A DNA stretch of 64,000 nucleotides from Tenrec ecaudatus (GCF_050624435.1 NC_134541.1:106140805-106204804); one strand, 5' to 3'. Positions 52,769 to 63,276 are shown, counted from the first letter of the stretch. Notes: generated by a model from the sequence alone, not told the origin. Program-made: numbers and translations.

Positions 52769-52808
52769 TTTGGCTTGGCTTGGCTTGGCTTGGCTCGGCT
52801 TGGCTTCC
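52766..52808. repeat. (GGCTT)n pentanucleotide repeat
   Basis: About eight units with one GGCTC variant, right after the SINE 3' end gttttggctt. Confidence 0.93.
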
Positions 52809-52814
52809 CAATGG

Positions 52815-52925
52815 GAAACTTGTGAGGATGGCACAGGAAAGCACAGTGGTACGTTCCATTGTGCATAGGGTCTCTCACTGTGGGTCACGACGGACTCCGT
52901 GGCTGCTAACAGCAAACATGGCAAA
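52815..52925 (+). mobile_element. RTE 3' terminal fragment
   Basis: cttgtgaggatggcacagga, cgttccattgtgcatagggt, cgacggactccgtggctgct. Confidence 0.75.
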
Positions 52926-53024
52926 AGGCAACCCAAACCCACTTGAACTGGATTTGCCTCTTTTAAGTTTCCTTCCTCCACACTTGATCTTCTGCATCTT
53001 CTTCCACTCAGTCCCTTGCTTGTG

Positions 53025-53150
53025 AGCCGTCAAGTCAATTCTGATCCCTCCAGACGCCCCAAGAAATCCAGCAGAGCTGCCCCAGAGGGTTTTATTGACC
53101 ATAAGCTTTACGGGGGCAGATCACCACTCCTTTCTCCTTTGAACAACAAG
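53025..53150 (-). mobile_element. AfroSINE/variant, partial
   Basis: gccgtcaagtcaattctgat, gagctgccccagagggtttt, gggggcagatcaccactcct. A G-run (53157-53170) lies just beyond. Confidence 0.65.
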
Positions 53151-53204
53151 GTGGAGTGGGGGGGGGGGGGTCACACCCAGACACCTCCATTGGTTGCCTG
53201 GTGC

Positions 53205-53610
53205 TGAACATGCATCCCTATGATCATTTGCATCTCTTTCGGCCGAATCATCTCCAGCACATGGATTTTGTTTCTATTGCATGGATGCTGTTCTTAGCCT
53301 CTAATGCTCGATGCAGATGTCTGCCCAGCATTTGTGACGGAGTAAGCTTTATTTTACTCATCTGCCAGTGAGACAGATGGGCATTTGGATTGTTCATGTC
53401 TCAGGCCGGATGGTCTGATCCTGTGAGATGACAGCCCTGGAACCCCCGTGGGTTGGTACTACTCTATCCATCCCCATAGTGTGGCTACAGACTGCAAAGG
53501 ACCCCATGCACCTGCAGATAACAGTGAGCAGACCCGACTCAGCAGGAGAAAGAATGACCTATTGTGTAGACATTGTGAATAATCTTGCTACGAATAAAGT
53601 TTTATTGATC
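53205..53610 (-). mobile_element. L1M LINE fragment, interrupted
   Basis: ttattttactcatctgccag, gatgggcatttggattgttc, then after about 130 foreign bases, cattgtgaataatcttgcta. These are the reverse of L1 words (CAATCCAAATGTCCATC ... CACAATAGC). Confidence 0.65.
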
Positions 53611-53659
53611 TGGGGCTAAAAAGAACAATAGCTATCTCCAAAAAGGTGTGAGGGAGGGG

Positions 53660-53790
53660 TCTTCTTGGGTGATAGAAACATTCTAAAATGAGACTGTAAA
53701 TATCTCAAAATGAGATTGTAAATATCCTCAAAAAGTGCCAGTGCACTTTTCAGATGTGTAACTTTTCTGGTGTGTGTGTTCTTTAAATTA
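53660..53790 (+). mobile_element. L1M LINE 3' UTR fragment
   Basis: gggtgatagaaacattctaa and the repeated tgagattgtaaatatc resemble the L1 3' UTR motif GGTGATGGAAATGTTCTAAA. Confidence 0.5.
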
Positions 53791-53964
53791 AGTCTGTATT
53801 AAGCATTTCATAATAATTCTCCAGACACGGCCTTAACGTCTAAGCTGATGTAAGCTAGCCCTTGAAAATGTCTATTCGCACTTCTCTGGATCAGAATTGA
53901 AGAGAAGCTTAACAGACTTTTCCTAGATTTGGAAAACAAGGAGAATTCTTGACAAGAACTTGAT

Positions 53965-54136
53965 TGAGTGCTAAGCCAGTCAACGCCAACTCAAATGGAC
54001 TCCTTAGGGTTTCAGAGGCAGTTCATTTTGGGGAAGGCAGACCACCACACCCTCTGTGGAGTAGCTGGTCAATTGAACCTCTGAGCTTTGGTTGGCAGTG
54101 CAGCGCTTCACTCACTGTGCCACCAGGGCTCCTTAA
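53965..54136 (-). mobile_element. AfroSINE, full length
   Basis: ccagtcaacgccaactcaaa, gtagctggtcaattgaacct, tcactgtgccaccagggctc. Confidence 0.82.
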
Positions 54137-54155
54137 TGGTGTGATAGAGCCATTG

Positions 54156-54362
54156 AAGGAGGCCTAGTGGCTTAGAAACTGGCAAGTTGGACTGCTAACT
54201 TCCAGGTCAGCAGTTGGATCCCACTGGCCTCGCCACAAGAGAGAGATGAGACCAGCTGCCCCTGCAGAGAGATACAGGCTCATGAACGCTGGGAGCAAAA
54301 TTCTACTCTGCTGGGAGAGGCCCCTTAGAGTCGGAATCTACTTGATGGCAGTGGGCTGGATT
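54156..54362 (+). mobile_element. AfroSINE, full length
   Basis: aaggaggcctagtggcttag, ccaggtcagcagttggatcc, gagtcggaatctacttgatg, gcagtgggctgg. Confidence 0.85.
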
Positions 54363-55060
54363 TCTAAGAGACAACACAAAGTGGAGAGAGAAATGGCTCT
54401 GTGCTAAATACTGGAGACACAGAACCTACCAACGCCTGCATTAGCAGGTCCAGGAAAGAGGTACCTAAAACCATCAGACTCCGTCCTTAATAGGTTCAAG
54501 AAGAGGAACAGCATAAATCCAATGGGACAACAGGAAGTCTGGGCCCGTCCCTGGAAGCACCAGCCCTGAAAGCAGCTCTCCTGCTGGGTCTAAAATAAAT
54601 AGCCTCGATTCCATTGGACTAGGGAGCAGGGTGAGAATTCTGAAGGGGGTGGTGGTGCCAAGAGAGGTCAGAAAGCCTGGATCTGAGATGAGAGGCTGAA
54701 CCCCATGGTGAGGGTAAAGAAAAGTCCCCCCAGTTTAGGGCAGGGTAAAAGGGGGGTTTCTGTTTATGCTCCATGCAGCCTAGACATGGCACACCGTGAA
54801 GGCCAATCCAATCTCCGCTTTCTGGGTGGGGGTTTGGGGGGGGGTGAGAGAGGGAGAGAAGGACCTTTGAGGGATCCCTGGGTCCCACAGAGAAAATGCT
54901 GCTTAAACTCCTTACCCAGATACACCTGCCATCAGGAAATTTGTCAACAGAGAAGGTCTGTCCCCTGCCCTCAATCCCCCCACAGTGGAGGATTTATGGC
55001 ATGGCAGAATATGTTTTTGAAAGGCTGAAATCAAGGCACCCAGTGGGAGGGTGGCTTCAG
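54363..55060. other. Single-copy stretch
   Basis: About 700 bases; G-rich around 54822-54858. Unrecognised. Confidence 0.4.
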
Positions 55061-55220
55061 CATGGCACTGAGACTGGAAGGTCAGCAGTCCTGACCTTCC
55101 TGCAGCCTTCTGTGGGCAAGAGATGGGGCAGTCTGCTTCCACAAAGATCCACAGGCACCACGACCCTATGGGGGGGGGGGTGTGCATTTTACTCCTTAGT
55201 TCTGTGGGGCAACTAGAAGG
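55060..55220 (+). mobile_element. AfroSINE, degraded
   Basis: gactggaaggtcagcagtcc, gcagtctgcttccacaaaga, tactccttagttctgtgggg; a G-run interrupts near 55170. Confidence 0.5.
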
Positions 55221-55884
55221 CCTTGGTCAGTCCTAAGCCTTCGAGGACCAGAGCTTCAATCATCCAAGGCAATTTAAGGAATAAAACCATTTACTCAATT
55301 TAGCGGTTAACTTCTTGGCCTGATGCATAAACCCCACACTCAGACATCTTGTCTCCAACTATTTCATTCTGGGAGGGGGCAGGGGAGCAGGGAGAAAGTT
55401 AGAGGGAAGAGCAGTGAGGGAGGAGGAAGAGGGGGAAGGGAGAAGCCACAGACTCAGTGCCCTGCTGGGTGTGTGTTCTTGCTGGATGGGAGGATGCTGG
55501 TAACTGACTTGTCTGGTCGAAAGCCTTAAGTACTGCTGCTGAGAGCAGCTCTTTCAGGAGGCGGGCCCTGAACCCAGGCCGCTCTGCCAGGCCTGTAGGA
55601 AGCAGCACAGCACATGTGCAGTCACATCATGTCGAGACTTAATTATTAGGAAAGGAGAGCTCTCAGGGAACATTCTGGGGCCAAAGCAATCAGCTCCTGG
55701 ACTCAGTGTCCAGGAGGCTGCCAGCGGCCATGGTTAGGGCCATGGGGTGGGGTCACTGTCTGCGGGCAGAATCACAGTGAGGAAGGGGGTTGTTTCCAGA
55801 TAAAACAAAGTGATAGAAGGAACTGAGGAGACCACGATTCTCACACACAGCAAGAGATGTGGCCAAGTCAAGTGGACCGACATG
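55221..55884. other. Single-copy stretch
   Basis: Purine-rich 55375-55445, otherwise unrecognised. Confidence 0.4.
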
Positions 55885-56050
55885 GTTGTTAAGTTGCCTT
55901 GACTTGATGCCGACTCTGGGTGGCCCTACGTGGGTCTGAGAGCTGTGCTCCACGGGGTTTCCAAGGACAGGGGCTGGAAGAAGATCCCCAGGCCTGTCTT
56001 CAAGGTCACCTTCAACCTTTCAGTTAGCAGTGGAACCATGGGTACCAACC
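55885..56050 (-). mobile_element. AfroSINE variant, partial
   Basis: gttgccttgacttgatgccg, gagctgtgctccacggggtt, aacctttcagttagcagtgg. Confidence 0.65.
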
Positions 56051-56084
56051 CCTGCCCCCTGCAACCAAGCTTGCTGCCACGACA

Positions 56085-56150
56085 TCCAATATGACCCATC
56101 TCGACCCTGGAGGACAGAGTGCGACTGCTCCAGAGGGATTCTGCTGCGGT
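56085..56150 (-). mobile_element. AfroSINE, 3' piece
   Basis: atctcgaccctggaggacag, agtgcgactgctccagaggg. Confidence 0.5.
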
Positions 56151-56194
56151 CAGTCCCTCCGGGAGCAGCCTCGGTAGATGTCCATCGGTCTGCA

Positions 56195-56515
56195 GGGATG
56201 CACTGTCTCCAGAAGTGTAGCCAGGACGCTCCTCAGAGACAAGGATGGTGACACTTCGTCTCACGTACTTCGGACCTGTTGTCAGGAGAGACCAGTCCCC
56301 GGAGAAGGACATTCTGCTTGATAATGCACAGGGGCAGTGAGAAAGAGGAGGAAGGCCTTCAAGGAGATGGACGGACGCGGTGGCTTCAACAAGGGGCTCA
56401 AACCCACGGACAATGGTGAGGATGGTGCAGGGCTGGGCGGTGTTTTGTTCTGTTGTGCACAGGGTCACTGAGATGGAGCCAACTTAAGGGCACCTAACAA
56501 CCAGCAACAAACAGT
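56195..56515 (+). mobile_element. RTE LINE 3' end
   Basis: agtgtagccaggacgctcct, cgtctcacgtacttcggacc, tgttgtcaggagagaccagt, gttctgttgtgcacagggtc, gcacctaacaaccagcaaca. It is a well-kept 3' half. Confidence 0.88.
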
Positions 56516-56630
56516 GTCACAGGTGTGGAATATGTCTTAAAACAGAATACCTGAACTGACAGGTCTAGGTGTGTGAGGGGTGAGGAGGGACATAGGCCTA
56601 CACTGGCCAAACCATTATCTGAGACCAGAC

Positions 56631-56800
56631 ATCCACTGCCATTGACTGGATTCCAACTCATAGCGACCCAGTATCGGGTTTCCCAGGCTGAACCTCCTGA
56701 CATCCTCATCTTTCCCCTGCAGAGTGGCTGGTAGGTTTGAACCACAAACCTTGCTGTTTCTTGCAGTCCAAGTCCTACCCCACAGTGCCAGTGGGGCTCA
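56631..56800 (-). mobile_element. AfroSINE, full length
   Basis: ccactgccattgactggatt, catcctcatctttcccctgc, gctggtaggtttgaaccaca, gtgccagtggggctc. Confidence 0.83.
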
Positions 56801-56879
56801 TTATCTGTACGCCTGCGTCCCATTTCAAGGAATGGAAAGCTGACAATTAACTCAACGATTCAAATTGGCTTATTTAAGC

Positions 56880-57265
56880 TTGCTGCTAAGCATGGACGTG
56901 TTTGAATTATGACGTTGGCAAAAAGCACTGAAAGGCCCATGGACCGGCCAAAGAACAAGCACATCTGTCTTGGAAGAAGCACATCCAGCGTGCTCCTCGG
57001 AGGCAAGGACGCTGAGAACTCCCTCACGGGCTTTGGACGTGTGGTCAGGACATTCTGCCTGGCAAAGTACAGGATCCGCAAAAATGAGAAAAGCCCCCCA
57101 CTCTCCCCCGAAAGGAATTCAGAAGACCTGTAAGGGGGTGGAGTGGCGTGGTGGAGTCAGCCATCAGCTCAAGCCTAGGAACGAACACCTGTGGGACCAG
57201 GAAAAGCCGGGCCTGCTTTGTTCTGTTGCCCACGGCGTTGCTAAGCAAACAGCAAACTGGAAGCA
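56880..57265 (+). mobile_element. RTE LINE 3' region
   Basis: gcccatggaccggccaaaga, gtcttggaagaagcacatcc, gtgtggtcaggacattctgc, cttaagcc-like tcaagcctaggaacgaacac, ttgttctgttgcccacggcg. The C-terminal coding part is interrupted after the ggtaaa-equivalent. Confidence 0.82.
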
Positions 57266-57629
57266 GTCCGCCTTTTCCACTCTCTAGTCTCCCCAATAGA
57301 TTGCCCGCTGGAGTCACCTAAGTTGGCAGACTCTAATGCAGATGGAGAAGCAGGCTCTGCCAAAGAAGGAAACGGGGAACCGCCTACCAACCCGATAGTT
57401 GGTGAGGAGTCGAGTCAGGCGCTGTCAGAATGGCATGCCTGCAGACGGCCGTGCAAACAGCTCCATCGGAGCCCTGCGCAAAGAGGCAGCAAGAGAGAGG
57501 CTCTGAGCTTTCAACAAGTCCCCAGGGAGGGGGGCCGCCACTGCTGTTAGCGGGGGGGGGGGGGGAAGCAGGGGGCTCAAGGCAACCCCGCGCACAATGG
57601 AAGTGTGGCCTGTCCCCAGCCCAGTCCCA
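57266..57629. other. Single-copy stretch
   Basis: Unrecognised. G-run 57552-57565. Confidence 0.4.
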
Positions 57630-57875
57630 GGATGGTCTGTGATTCACGGAGTTTCCGTGGCTGATTTGCACAAGTAGGTGGCCAGGCTTTTCCTCCGGGT
57701 CCATCTTAGGCTGGAAGCTCTGCTGAGACCTATTCAGCACCCTGGTAACTTCCTAGCAGGGATGGCAAGGTAGTGGCTGGCGGAGGTGCACTCTCTGACT
57801 GGGGATACAAAGCCAGAAGGAAAGGGGGTACGCTACCACTGACCACCACTGCCCCTGTCCACCTTCCAGGCATAT
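57630..57875 (-). mobile_element. Composite SINE
   Basis: gagtttccgtggctgatttg, ggtggccaggcttttcctcc, ggctggaagctctgctgaga, cctattcagcaccctggtaa, then accactgaccaccactgc where the tRNA-like head would lie. Confidence 0.65.
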
Positions 57876-58349
57876 CCTGGGATGGAGTTATTCATTAGAG
57901 GGGTGCTCACACTGCACCCCACAAGCTCCAGTCTTTTGGCCCGAGCACTAGTCTGATGGTAAGTGGTACCCAGAGCCGAGCCGGTCAGTAGCCAGGAATG
58001 TCCGAGCCCTGAAGGTCTGCAGGGAAGGAGCGGGTGGCGGATGCCCAGGCCCTGGGAGGCTCAAGATACAGCACTCAGCAGCTCCTGCAGGGGCCTGAGG
58101 TTCTATAATTAATTGCTCTTGACTTCACCTCGTTCCACAACACAAGTGACAAGGCCCTCTAAAGGCGCTCAGCGCTGACCTTGAACCCGCTTCTCCTGAG
58201 GGTGGGGTTAAAGAACGCCAGCTAATTTTGGAGGCAGTAGGAGTGGGCATTGATGGGGAGGGCGAGAGGAGCCCTTGAGACGCAGGAGGGTCTGCAGCCC
58301 GCCTGTGCGAGAGGAGCAGGGTATTGTGGCAGGTGACATTGTTTCTATT
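57876..58349. other. Single-copy stretch
   Basis: About 470 bases unrecognised; a short TAATTAATTG word near 58107. Confidence 0.4.
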
Positions 58350-58460
58350 CTGGGTTCATTGAAGCGACTCGCTAGGTGACCTTGGGTCTGTCCCAGCTCC
58401 TCAGGGTGCTGCCTCTCCATCTGTGTAAGAAGGTACTGGTGTCCGTCACAGGGGCCTCCA
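58350..58460 (+). mobile_element. MIR SINE fragment
   Basis: ctcgctaggtgaccttgggt, cctctccatctgtgtaagaa: the MIR core (TAGCTGTGTGACCTTGGG ... CATCTGTAAAATGG). Confidence 0.6.
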
Positions 58461-58571
58461 GGGGCGGGGAAGATTAATGAGGCGAGGTTTCCAAGGAGCG
58501 GGGCCCTCCAGGCGAGGAAGGGCAGCAAGAAGTACAAAGTAGACGGTGGCCGGTCCCGCCATCTCCTCCAT

Positions 58572-58572
<1 letters not shown>

Positions 58573-58623
<51 letters not shown>
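58573..58623. repeat. (CA)n microsatellite
   Basis: About 25 uninterrupted CA units. Confidence 0.97.
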
Positions 58624-58624
<1 letters not shown>

Positions 58625-59056
58625 CACGTAGACATACAGGCTCCTTTTGTCTTTGAAAAATAGCAGAAGCCCTCCTGAGTCTGAGTGAGGGTTACTGACC
58701 AGTAGCAGTGACAGGTGGGGACCTGCTACAAATGTCAAACTGATCTCCAGCCCCCCTGCAGGCCTGAGACTCTGACACTCAGTAGTGGGGGGTGGGCGGG
58801 TATGTTGGCACCCACCAGGGAAAACTGAGGCTACAGGTGCAGTTGAGGCTATGCCTTCCTGTGGAGGTTGCTCCCTGGCAGCAGCCCCTGGTGTGTCAGT
58901 GGGGAGTACTGGGTCCCACATGGTTTTCAAAGGTTGTTTTTATTCCTTGGTTTGTTTGCTGGTTTTAGTTTGCCAGATCTTTCTTCCGGGGTGCCTGTGT
59001 AAAGATTTCAACACACAGCCAAATGCGTTGAGCTTCCACATCGCCTACGGACTCTA
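58624..59056. other. Single-copy stretch
   Basis: Unrecognised, no domain in the open frames. Confidence 0.4.
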
Positions 59057-59256
59057 GTAGGTGCCCCGCTAGCACAGGGGTTGGGCTGAAATCCTCAAGG
59101 TAGGCAGTTCGAAACAGCCCAGCCACTCAGTGAGCGAAAGACCAGGCTTTCTACTCCCATAAATGGTCACAAGCTCGGAAACTCAAAAGGACAATTCTAC
59201 CCTGCCCGGTAGTCGCTACGAGTGGGCATCGACTTGATAGCAGTGAGCTTGAGTTT
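59057..59256 (+). mobile_element. AfroSINE, full length
   Basis: gtaggtgccccgctagcaca, aggtaggcagttcgaaacag, gtcacaagctcggaaactca, gggcatcgacttgatagcag. Confidence 0.85.
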
Positions 59257-59261
59257 TCTGG

Positions 59262-59510
59262 ATCGTGGGTGTAAGGTGGCGTCAATCTCATGGTCGTTTA
59301 GATTTCGGTCTCCTGGATGGCGAGTGAGTGTGAACATTTGTTTGCTAACCATTCGAGGGTCTCTCGGGTGAACTCTCTGTCCCTGTCGTTTGCTCACCGT
59401 TTAATGGGATGATTTGCTTCCTTCTTGTTGAGATGTTCAGAATTCTCTCTCTGTTTTAGGGATCAGTCCTTCGACTGTGTGGCAGTGTTGCGGATTTTTC
59501 CCAGTCCGGG
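59262..59510 (-). mobile_element. L1 LINE ORF2 fragment
   Basis: gtgagtgtgaacatttgttt, ccctgtcgtttgctcaccgt, ttaatgggatgatttgcttc, gatgttcagaattctctctc are the reverse of the ORF2 region typified by the TTTGCCCACTTTTTGATGGG word. Confidence 0.65.
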
Positions 59511-59564
59511 CTGGGATTCGAATGCAGGGAGTAGCCATGACAATGATGATGCAGCTAGAAACAA

Positions 59565-59650
59565 GGCAAATTATCTGGTCCCCAACTTCGAGCGAGGAGC
59601 TTGTAGTTTAATGGGGGTTCCTATACAAAAGGAACAAGTAAACAAAGAAG
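59565..59650 (+). repeat. Possible ancient mammalian repeat
   Basis: ggagcttgtagtttaatggg and aaaaggaacaagtaaacaaa resemble the same motif as 6425-6535. Confidence 0.35.
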
Positions 59651-59721
59651 GATTTGGGGGTGTGAGGTGTGGATGAAAGCAATGGAGCTGGTCTAGCATA
59701 GTGATCTCAGTCTGCGAAGTC

Positions 59722-59905
59722 CAGAGGCCTGGTGGTTCAGTGCTTGGCTATTAACCAGAAGGTCAGCAGCTCAAAGCCACACAGCATCCATGCTGGAGAA
59801 AGACTGGACAACTTGCTAAGAAGTCATGGGACAATCCTACTGTCACCTGGGATCTGTGAGTCACAAGGAACCCGAAGGCACTGAACGATGACAACAGGTC
59901 CGAGT
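59722..59905 (+). mobile_element. AfroSINE, full length
   Basis: gaggcctggtggttcagtgc, agaaggtcagcagctcaaag, cccgaaggcactgaacgatg. Confidence 0.78.
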
Positions 59906-59942
59906 CTTCGCTTGGTTAGCTAGTTTGAAGCCCAGGGCTCAT

Positions 59943-60116
59943 GCTCTGTGAGGCATCACCTAGAAACTTGTGGAAACACAGGTTCCCGGGTGCTTCCCAG
60001 GGTGCTCAAAGTTAGGTCTGACATGGCACCCGACACTGGCATTCCAACCAATGCCCCCAGGATGCTACTGCTGCTGCTGCTGCTGCTGGCCAGCGGGCCA
60101 CTGCCTAAGGGTCATG
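59943..60116. mobile_element. MER5-like hAT remnant with CTG run
   Basis: gaggcatcacctagaaactt, gtggaaacacaggttcccgg, and gccagcgggccac after the CTG run. The order fits MER5A, a mammal-wide Charlie-type hAT MITE. Confidence 0.5.
60068..60088. repeat. (CTG)7 trinucleotide run
   Basis: Seven CTG units inside the MER5-like remnant. Confidence 0.95.
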
Positions 60117-60124
60117 CGCTAGAG

Positions 60125-60315
60125 CAGCGGTTCTCAAGCCGTGGGCCACAACCCCTTTAGGGGTTGAACGACCCTTTCACAGGGTAACCCGATTCATAAC
60201 AGTGGCAAAATTATAGTTATGAAGTAGCAACAAAAATAATGTTATGGTTGGGGGGTCACCACAACATGAGGAACTGTATTAAAGGGTCGTGGCATTAGGA
60301 GGTTGAGAACCACTG
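60125..60315. mobile_element. SPIN-type hAT non-autonomous element
   Basis: A 191-bp element with ends CAGCGGTTCTCAAGCC and, at the right, ggttgagaaccactg. The interior carries the SPIN hallmarks gaacgaccctttcacagggt, attcataacagtggcaaaat, tatgaagtagcaacaaaaat, gtcaccacaacatgaggaac, gtattaaagggtcgtggcat. The flanks 60117-60124 (cgctagag) and 60316-60323 (ctctggag) match at 6 of 8 and fit the nTCTAGAn target preference. It is internally deleted, with no transposase. It resembles rodent URR1/SPIN copies. The subfamily cannot be fixed without the consensus. Confidence 0.88.
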
Positions 60316-60325
60316 CTCTGGAGCA

Positions 60326-60525
60326 AGGAGCCCTGGTGGTGCTGTGGATTAAACATTGGCAGTTAACTGGAGGGTTGGCGGTTGAAACTCACCAACTGGT
60401 CCACGAGTGTAAGGTGAGACTGTGTGTTGCAGTAAGGATTCACAGGCTCAGGGGCCCTGAGAGCAGCTCCACTTGGCCCTCTGGGGTGCATGTTCCTACA
60501 GTCTCTCTGAGTCAGAATGGTCTCT
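60326..60525 (+). mobile_element. AfroSINE, full length
   Basis: aaggagccctggtggtgctg, gagggttggcggttgaaact, ggattcacaggctcaggggc, ctgagtcagaatggtctctg. It begins only 2 bp after the right SPIN flank. Confidence 0.86.
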
Positions 60526-60564
60526 GGTCCGTGGCACACTGCGTGGGGGGAGGTGATTCAGTCG

Positions 60565-60780
60565 TGGAATGCTCAATGTCCGTAGGGAAATCTCTGGTCC
60601 AGCCAATGACCAATGTGCACCATGCACGACCAATGTCCATTGGTCCCTGGAGGCCTGTGGGGGTGGCTGTGATGCTGAGCAGGTTTCCATGGGAGCTTCT
60701 AGACGAAGATGGACGAGGCAGAAAGGCCTGGCAGTCGGCTTCCTAAGACCAGCCATTGGAAACCCCATGGGACCCAAAAG
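60565..60780 (+). mobile_element. Composite SINE
   Basis: gctgagcaggtttccatggg, agcttctagacgaagatgga, gaggcagaaaggcctggcag, agccattggaaaccccatgg. The 5' head (60565-60640) is unclear. Confidence 0.65.
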
Positions 60781-61129
60781 TCAGATTGGGGGTGCAGTGC
60801 AGGACAGGGATCTATTCTACTATACTTGGGGTGACCACGGGTTGGAGGTATACTCAAGGCAGTGGACAACTAGACCTCATACAAATTGTACAGCGAGCGA
60901 TAAGAACCCAGTGAGGAGAAGGTGCTGGTCCGTGGAGCCGTGGAGGTTTCAATCCAATGATCCAGTGCCCCCTCCAAGGTTACTGCAGGTGGAGATCCAC
61001 AGAGACCCTGCTCTCTCCCAAGGATCCCAGAACCAACTCACTCTAGGCAGCATCCTGCCCAGGAGGCCCAGGGCATGAACCATTCTCAGGAGATGTGGAG
61101 ACAGTGGGATCAAAACCACATGATGATGT
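60781..61129. other. Single-copy stretch
   Basis: About 350 bases unrecognised. Confidence 0.4.
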
Positions 61130-61565
61130 CATTTGGTGTTCTCTCCACTGGAAGGAAACACGGCCCGGTCCTGCAGCACCCTAACAACTGCTGTCCCGTC
61201 TGAGCCCACTGGGGCAGCCACCATGTCCATCTATCTCAGTGGATCCTGCTCCTTTCTTTCTGGCCTTCGACTTTACCAAGCTGGTCCCTTCTGACAGAAA
61301 GACCAAAGTACACAAGACAACATTTCCCCAATCCCATTGGTAAGGAGCACTCTGGTTTACTTCCAAGAAGTTCATATGACATTAGATTCTTCCGGAAGTT
61401 CATATTACATTTGATGTTTCCCTCTAGTCCCATCAATCAAATGCACATTCTTCTTCTGCGGTGTTCCAGAGTCACTGCCGGGCTTTCCTACGCATATGAG
61501 GCGATCGAAAATGTCATGGCTTGAGTCAGGTTCCCCTTAATTCTCAAAGTAGCCTCTTCAGATAA
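61130..61565 (-). mobile_element. RTE LINE 3' region
   Basis: cacggcccggtcctgcagca, gagcccactggggcagccac, tcgactttaccaagctggtc, tacgcatatgaggcgatcga, aaatgtcatggcttgagtca. The middle (61330-61400) carries an inverted word, agttcatatgacatta/agttcatattacattt. Confidence 0.84.
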
Positions 61566-61584
61566 TGGCTACATCACACTGTCA

Positions 61585-61765
61585 TAGAGTAGATGCAGAC
61601 TCCTAACAACCTATAGGATGGGCAGAAGAGCCTCTGTGGGCTTCTGAGACTGTAACTCTTAGAATAAATAGAAAGTGCCCTCTTCCTCCCACAGAGAAAC
61701 TGGTGGCCTCAAATGTGCAGTCAGCAGCCCAGCGTGTGACCACTGCATCACCAGGGCACCTCATG
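61585..61765 (-). mobile_element. AfroSINE, full length
   Basis: gatgcagactcctaacaacc, gtgggcttctgagactgtaa, gcagcccagcgtgtgaccac, gcatcaccagggcacc. Confidence 0.86.
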
Positions 61766-61774
61766 AGGAGGACC

Positions 61775-61965
61775 TGATTGTCACTGAGACCATGCTGACC
61801 CATAACAACCCTGCAGGACAGAGTATAATTGCACCTGTGAGTTTCTAAGACTATCACTGTTTACAGGAGCAGAAGCCTTGCATGACTCCCACAGAGTGGC
61901 TGGCGGTTTCGAACCACCAACCTTGTGGATCATATCCCCATACACAACCACAACACCACCGGAGC
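61775..61965 (-). mobile_element. AfroSINE, full length
   Basis: ccatgctgacccataacaac, gagtttctaagactatcact, gtggctggcggtttcgaacc, accaccttgtg-like accaaccttgtggatcatat. Confidence 0.86.
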
Positions 61966-63086
61966 TGCTGCAGTTACATAAATCCCCTCAAATACACTTA
62001 GAGACACAGGGGATGGAGTAGCCATGGTCCATAAGAATATAAACATGAATGGCATGGGGGGGGGGTTCAGGAAAGCATTAATTCATAGCTGATGTTGTGG
62101 TTTGAGTTGCTCTCTTTTCTCTTCTTTCTCGTTTCTTTGGGGCAGAAAGCCCCTCCCTCCACCCCCTGGAACAATTGGGCACAACAACGGTGCTCTCCAA
62201 GAGGTGCCTCCTGTCTCATTGGTCGTTGTTATCAATAACTTCATCACAATAACCGAGAGCACATGTAGACACGGTGACAAGGTCATTTACCATGGAGAAC
62301 CCATGTTCTGTTCCCATGGCAACATAGAGTCACAGCGAAGTGGCATCGAGTGATGTTTCCATTATGCCCGTGTCTTCTGCAACCCTCAGCAGGCTGGCCT
62401 TGGGCTCGCCAGGCAGGCTTCATCCCTTGCACCCCTTGTTCTAGGCCAGCTTGGTGGGCCAGAGTTGGGATCCAAGCTTCGAAGGCAGAGAAGTGGGGCC
62501 GGGCTCACTCGGGTCAGGTAGACAGCATGGCAGGTACACAAGGTCCCTCTAGCTCATGGCTGGAGCCTTTGGTCCTGGGTGAAGGATGAGGGCTCTGTGG
62601 CTGTCCCAGACTCAGGGGGATCATGCAGAGCTGGGCTCTCTCTGCTGTCTGACCTTACTGTTTTCTGCCTCTCCCTTTCTGATTCAGAGAAGAGACTTGG
62701 AGCACAGCTAACTAATATGGGCATGGGGAGTGAAAACCCTGGCTGGCTACCAAGCTCGGGAGAAAGAAGCAGCTTCATCCATCAGGGGCCAGCTTGTCAG
62801 AGGCGGCCTTCTTCCGGAATGGATGGCAAATGGGAGCTTCCTCTGCACTTCCAATTCTGCAGCCCTTTTAAGGGCCCAGAGAGTGAGAGAAAATGAGCGG
62901 AAAGAAGATTCCAGAGGCCATTTCTCGGCAAGACGGCCCAGGGAGAGTCCGGCAGCACCACGGAGAGTGTAAGGAGATGCTGTGGGAGGGGCAGGGCGCG
63001 TGTTTTATCGACCACGCACGAGGCAATGGCGGACGCATGTGTCACCCTCGGCTTCCGTGTAAGACTCATGATCGTGACTTCATTGA
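61966..63086. other. Single-copy stretch
   Basis: About 1.1 kb with no repeat I recognise. Open frames up to 105 codons (e.g. 62579-62896, +) show no domain or splice context I could defend. A reader wanting a coding exon should look here and at 1081-2355 first. Confidence 0.4.
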
Positions 63087-63265
63087 CGGAGCCCGGTGGT
63101 AGAGTATTTACCAGGTGGGCTGCTCACCGCGAGGTCAGCTATTCAGAAACCATCTTCCTACTCCTGTGAAGAGTTTCAGCCTCAGAAATGCACAAGGGCA
63201 GTTCTGCCCTGTCCTACAGGCTCAGTATTAGTCGGGGACCAACTTGAGGGCAGTGAGTTTGGTTT
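63087..63265 (+). mobile_element. AfroSINE, full length
   Basis: gacggagcccggtggtagag, gggctgctcaccgcgaggtc, gagtttcagcctcagaaatg, gccctgtcctacaggctcag, cttgagggcagtgagtttgg. Confidence 0.87.
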
Positions 63266-63276
63266 GGGTTTGGTGG

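Noticed and set aside
58208-58930. 240-codon open frame on the - strand, longest in the window
   Set aside because: It runs through the (CA)n microsatellite (a Val/Cys run) and a MIR fragment; no recognisable protein.
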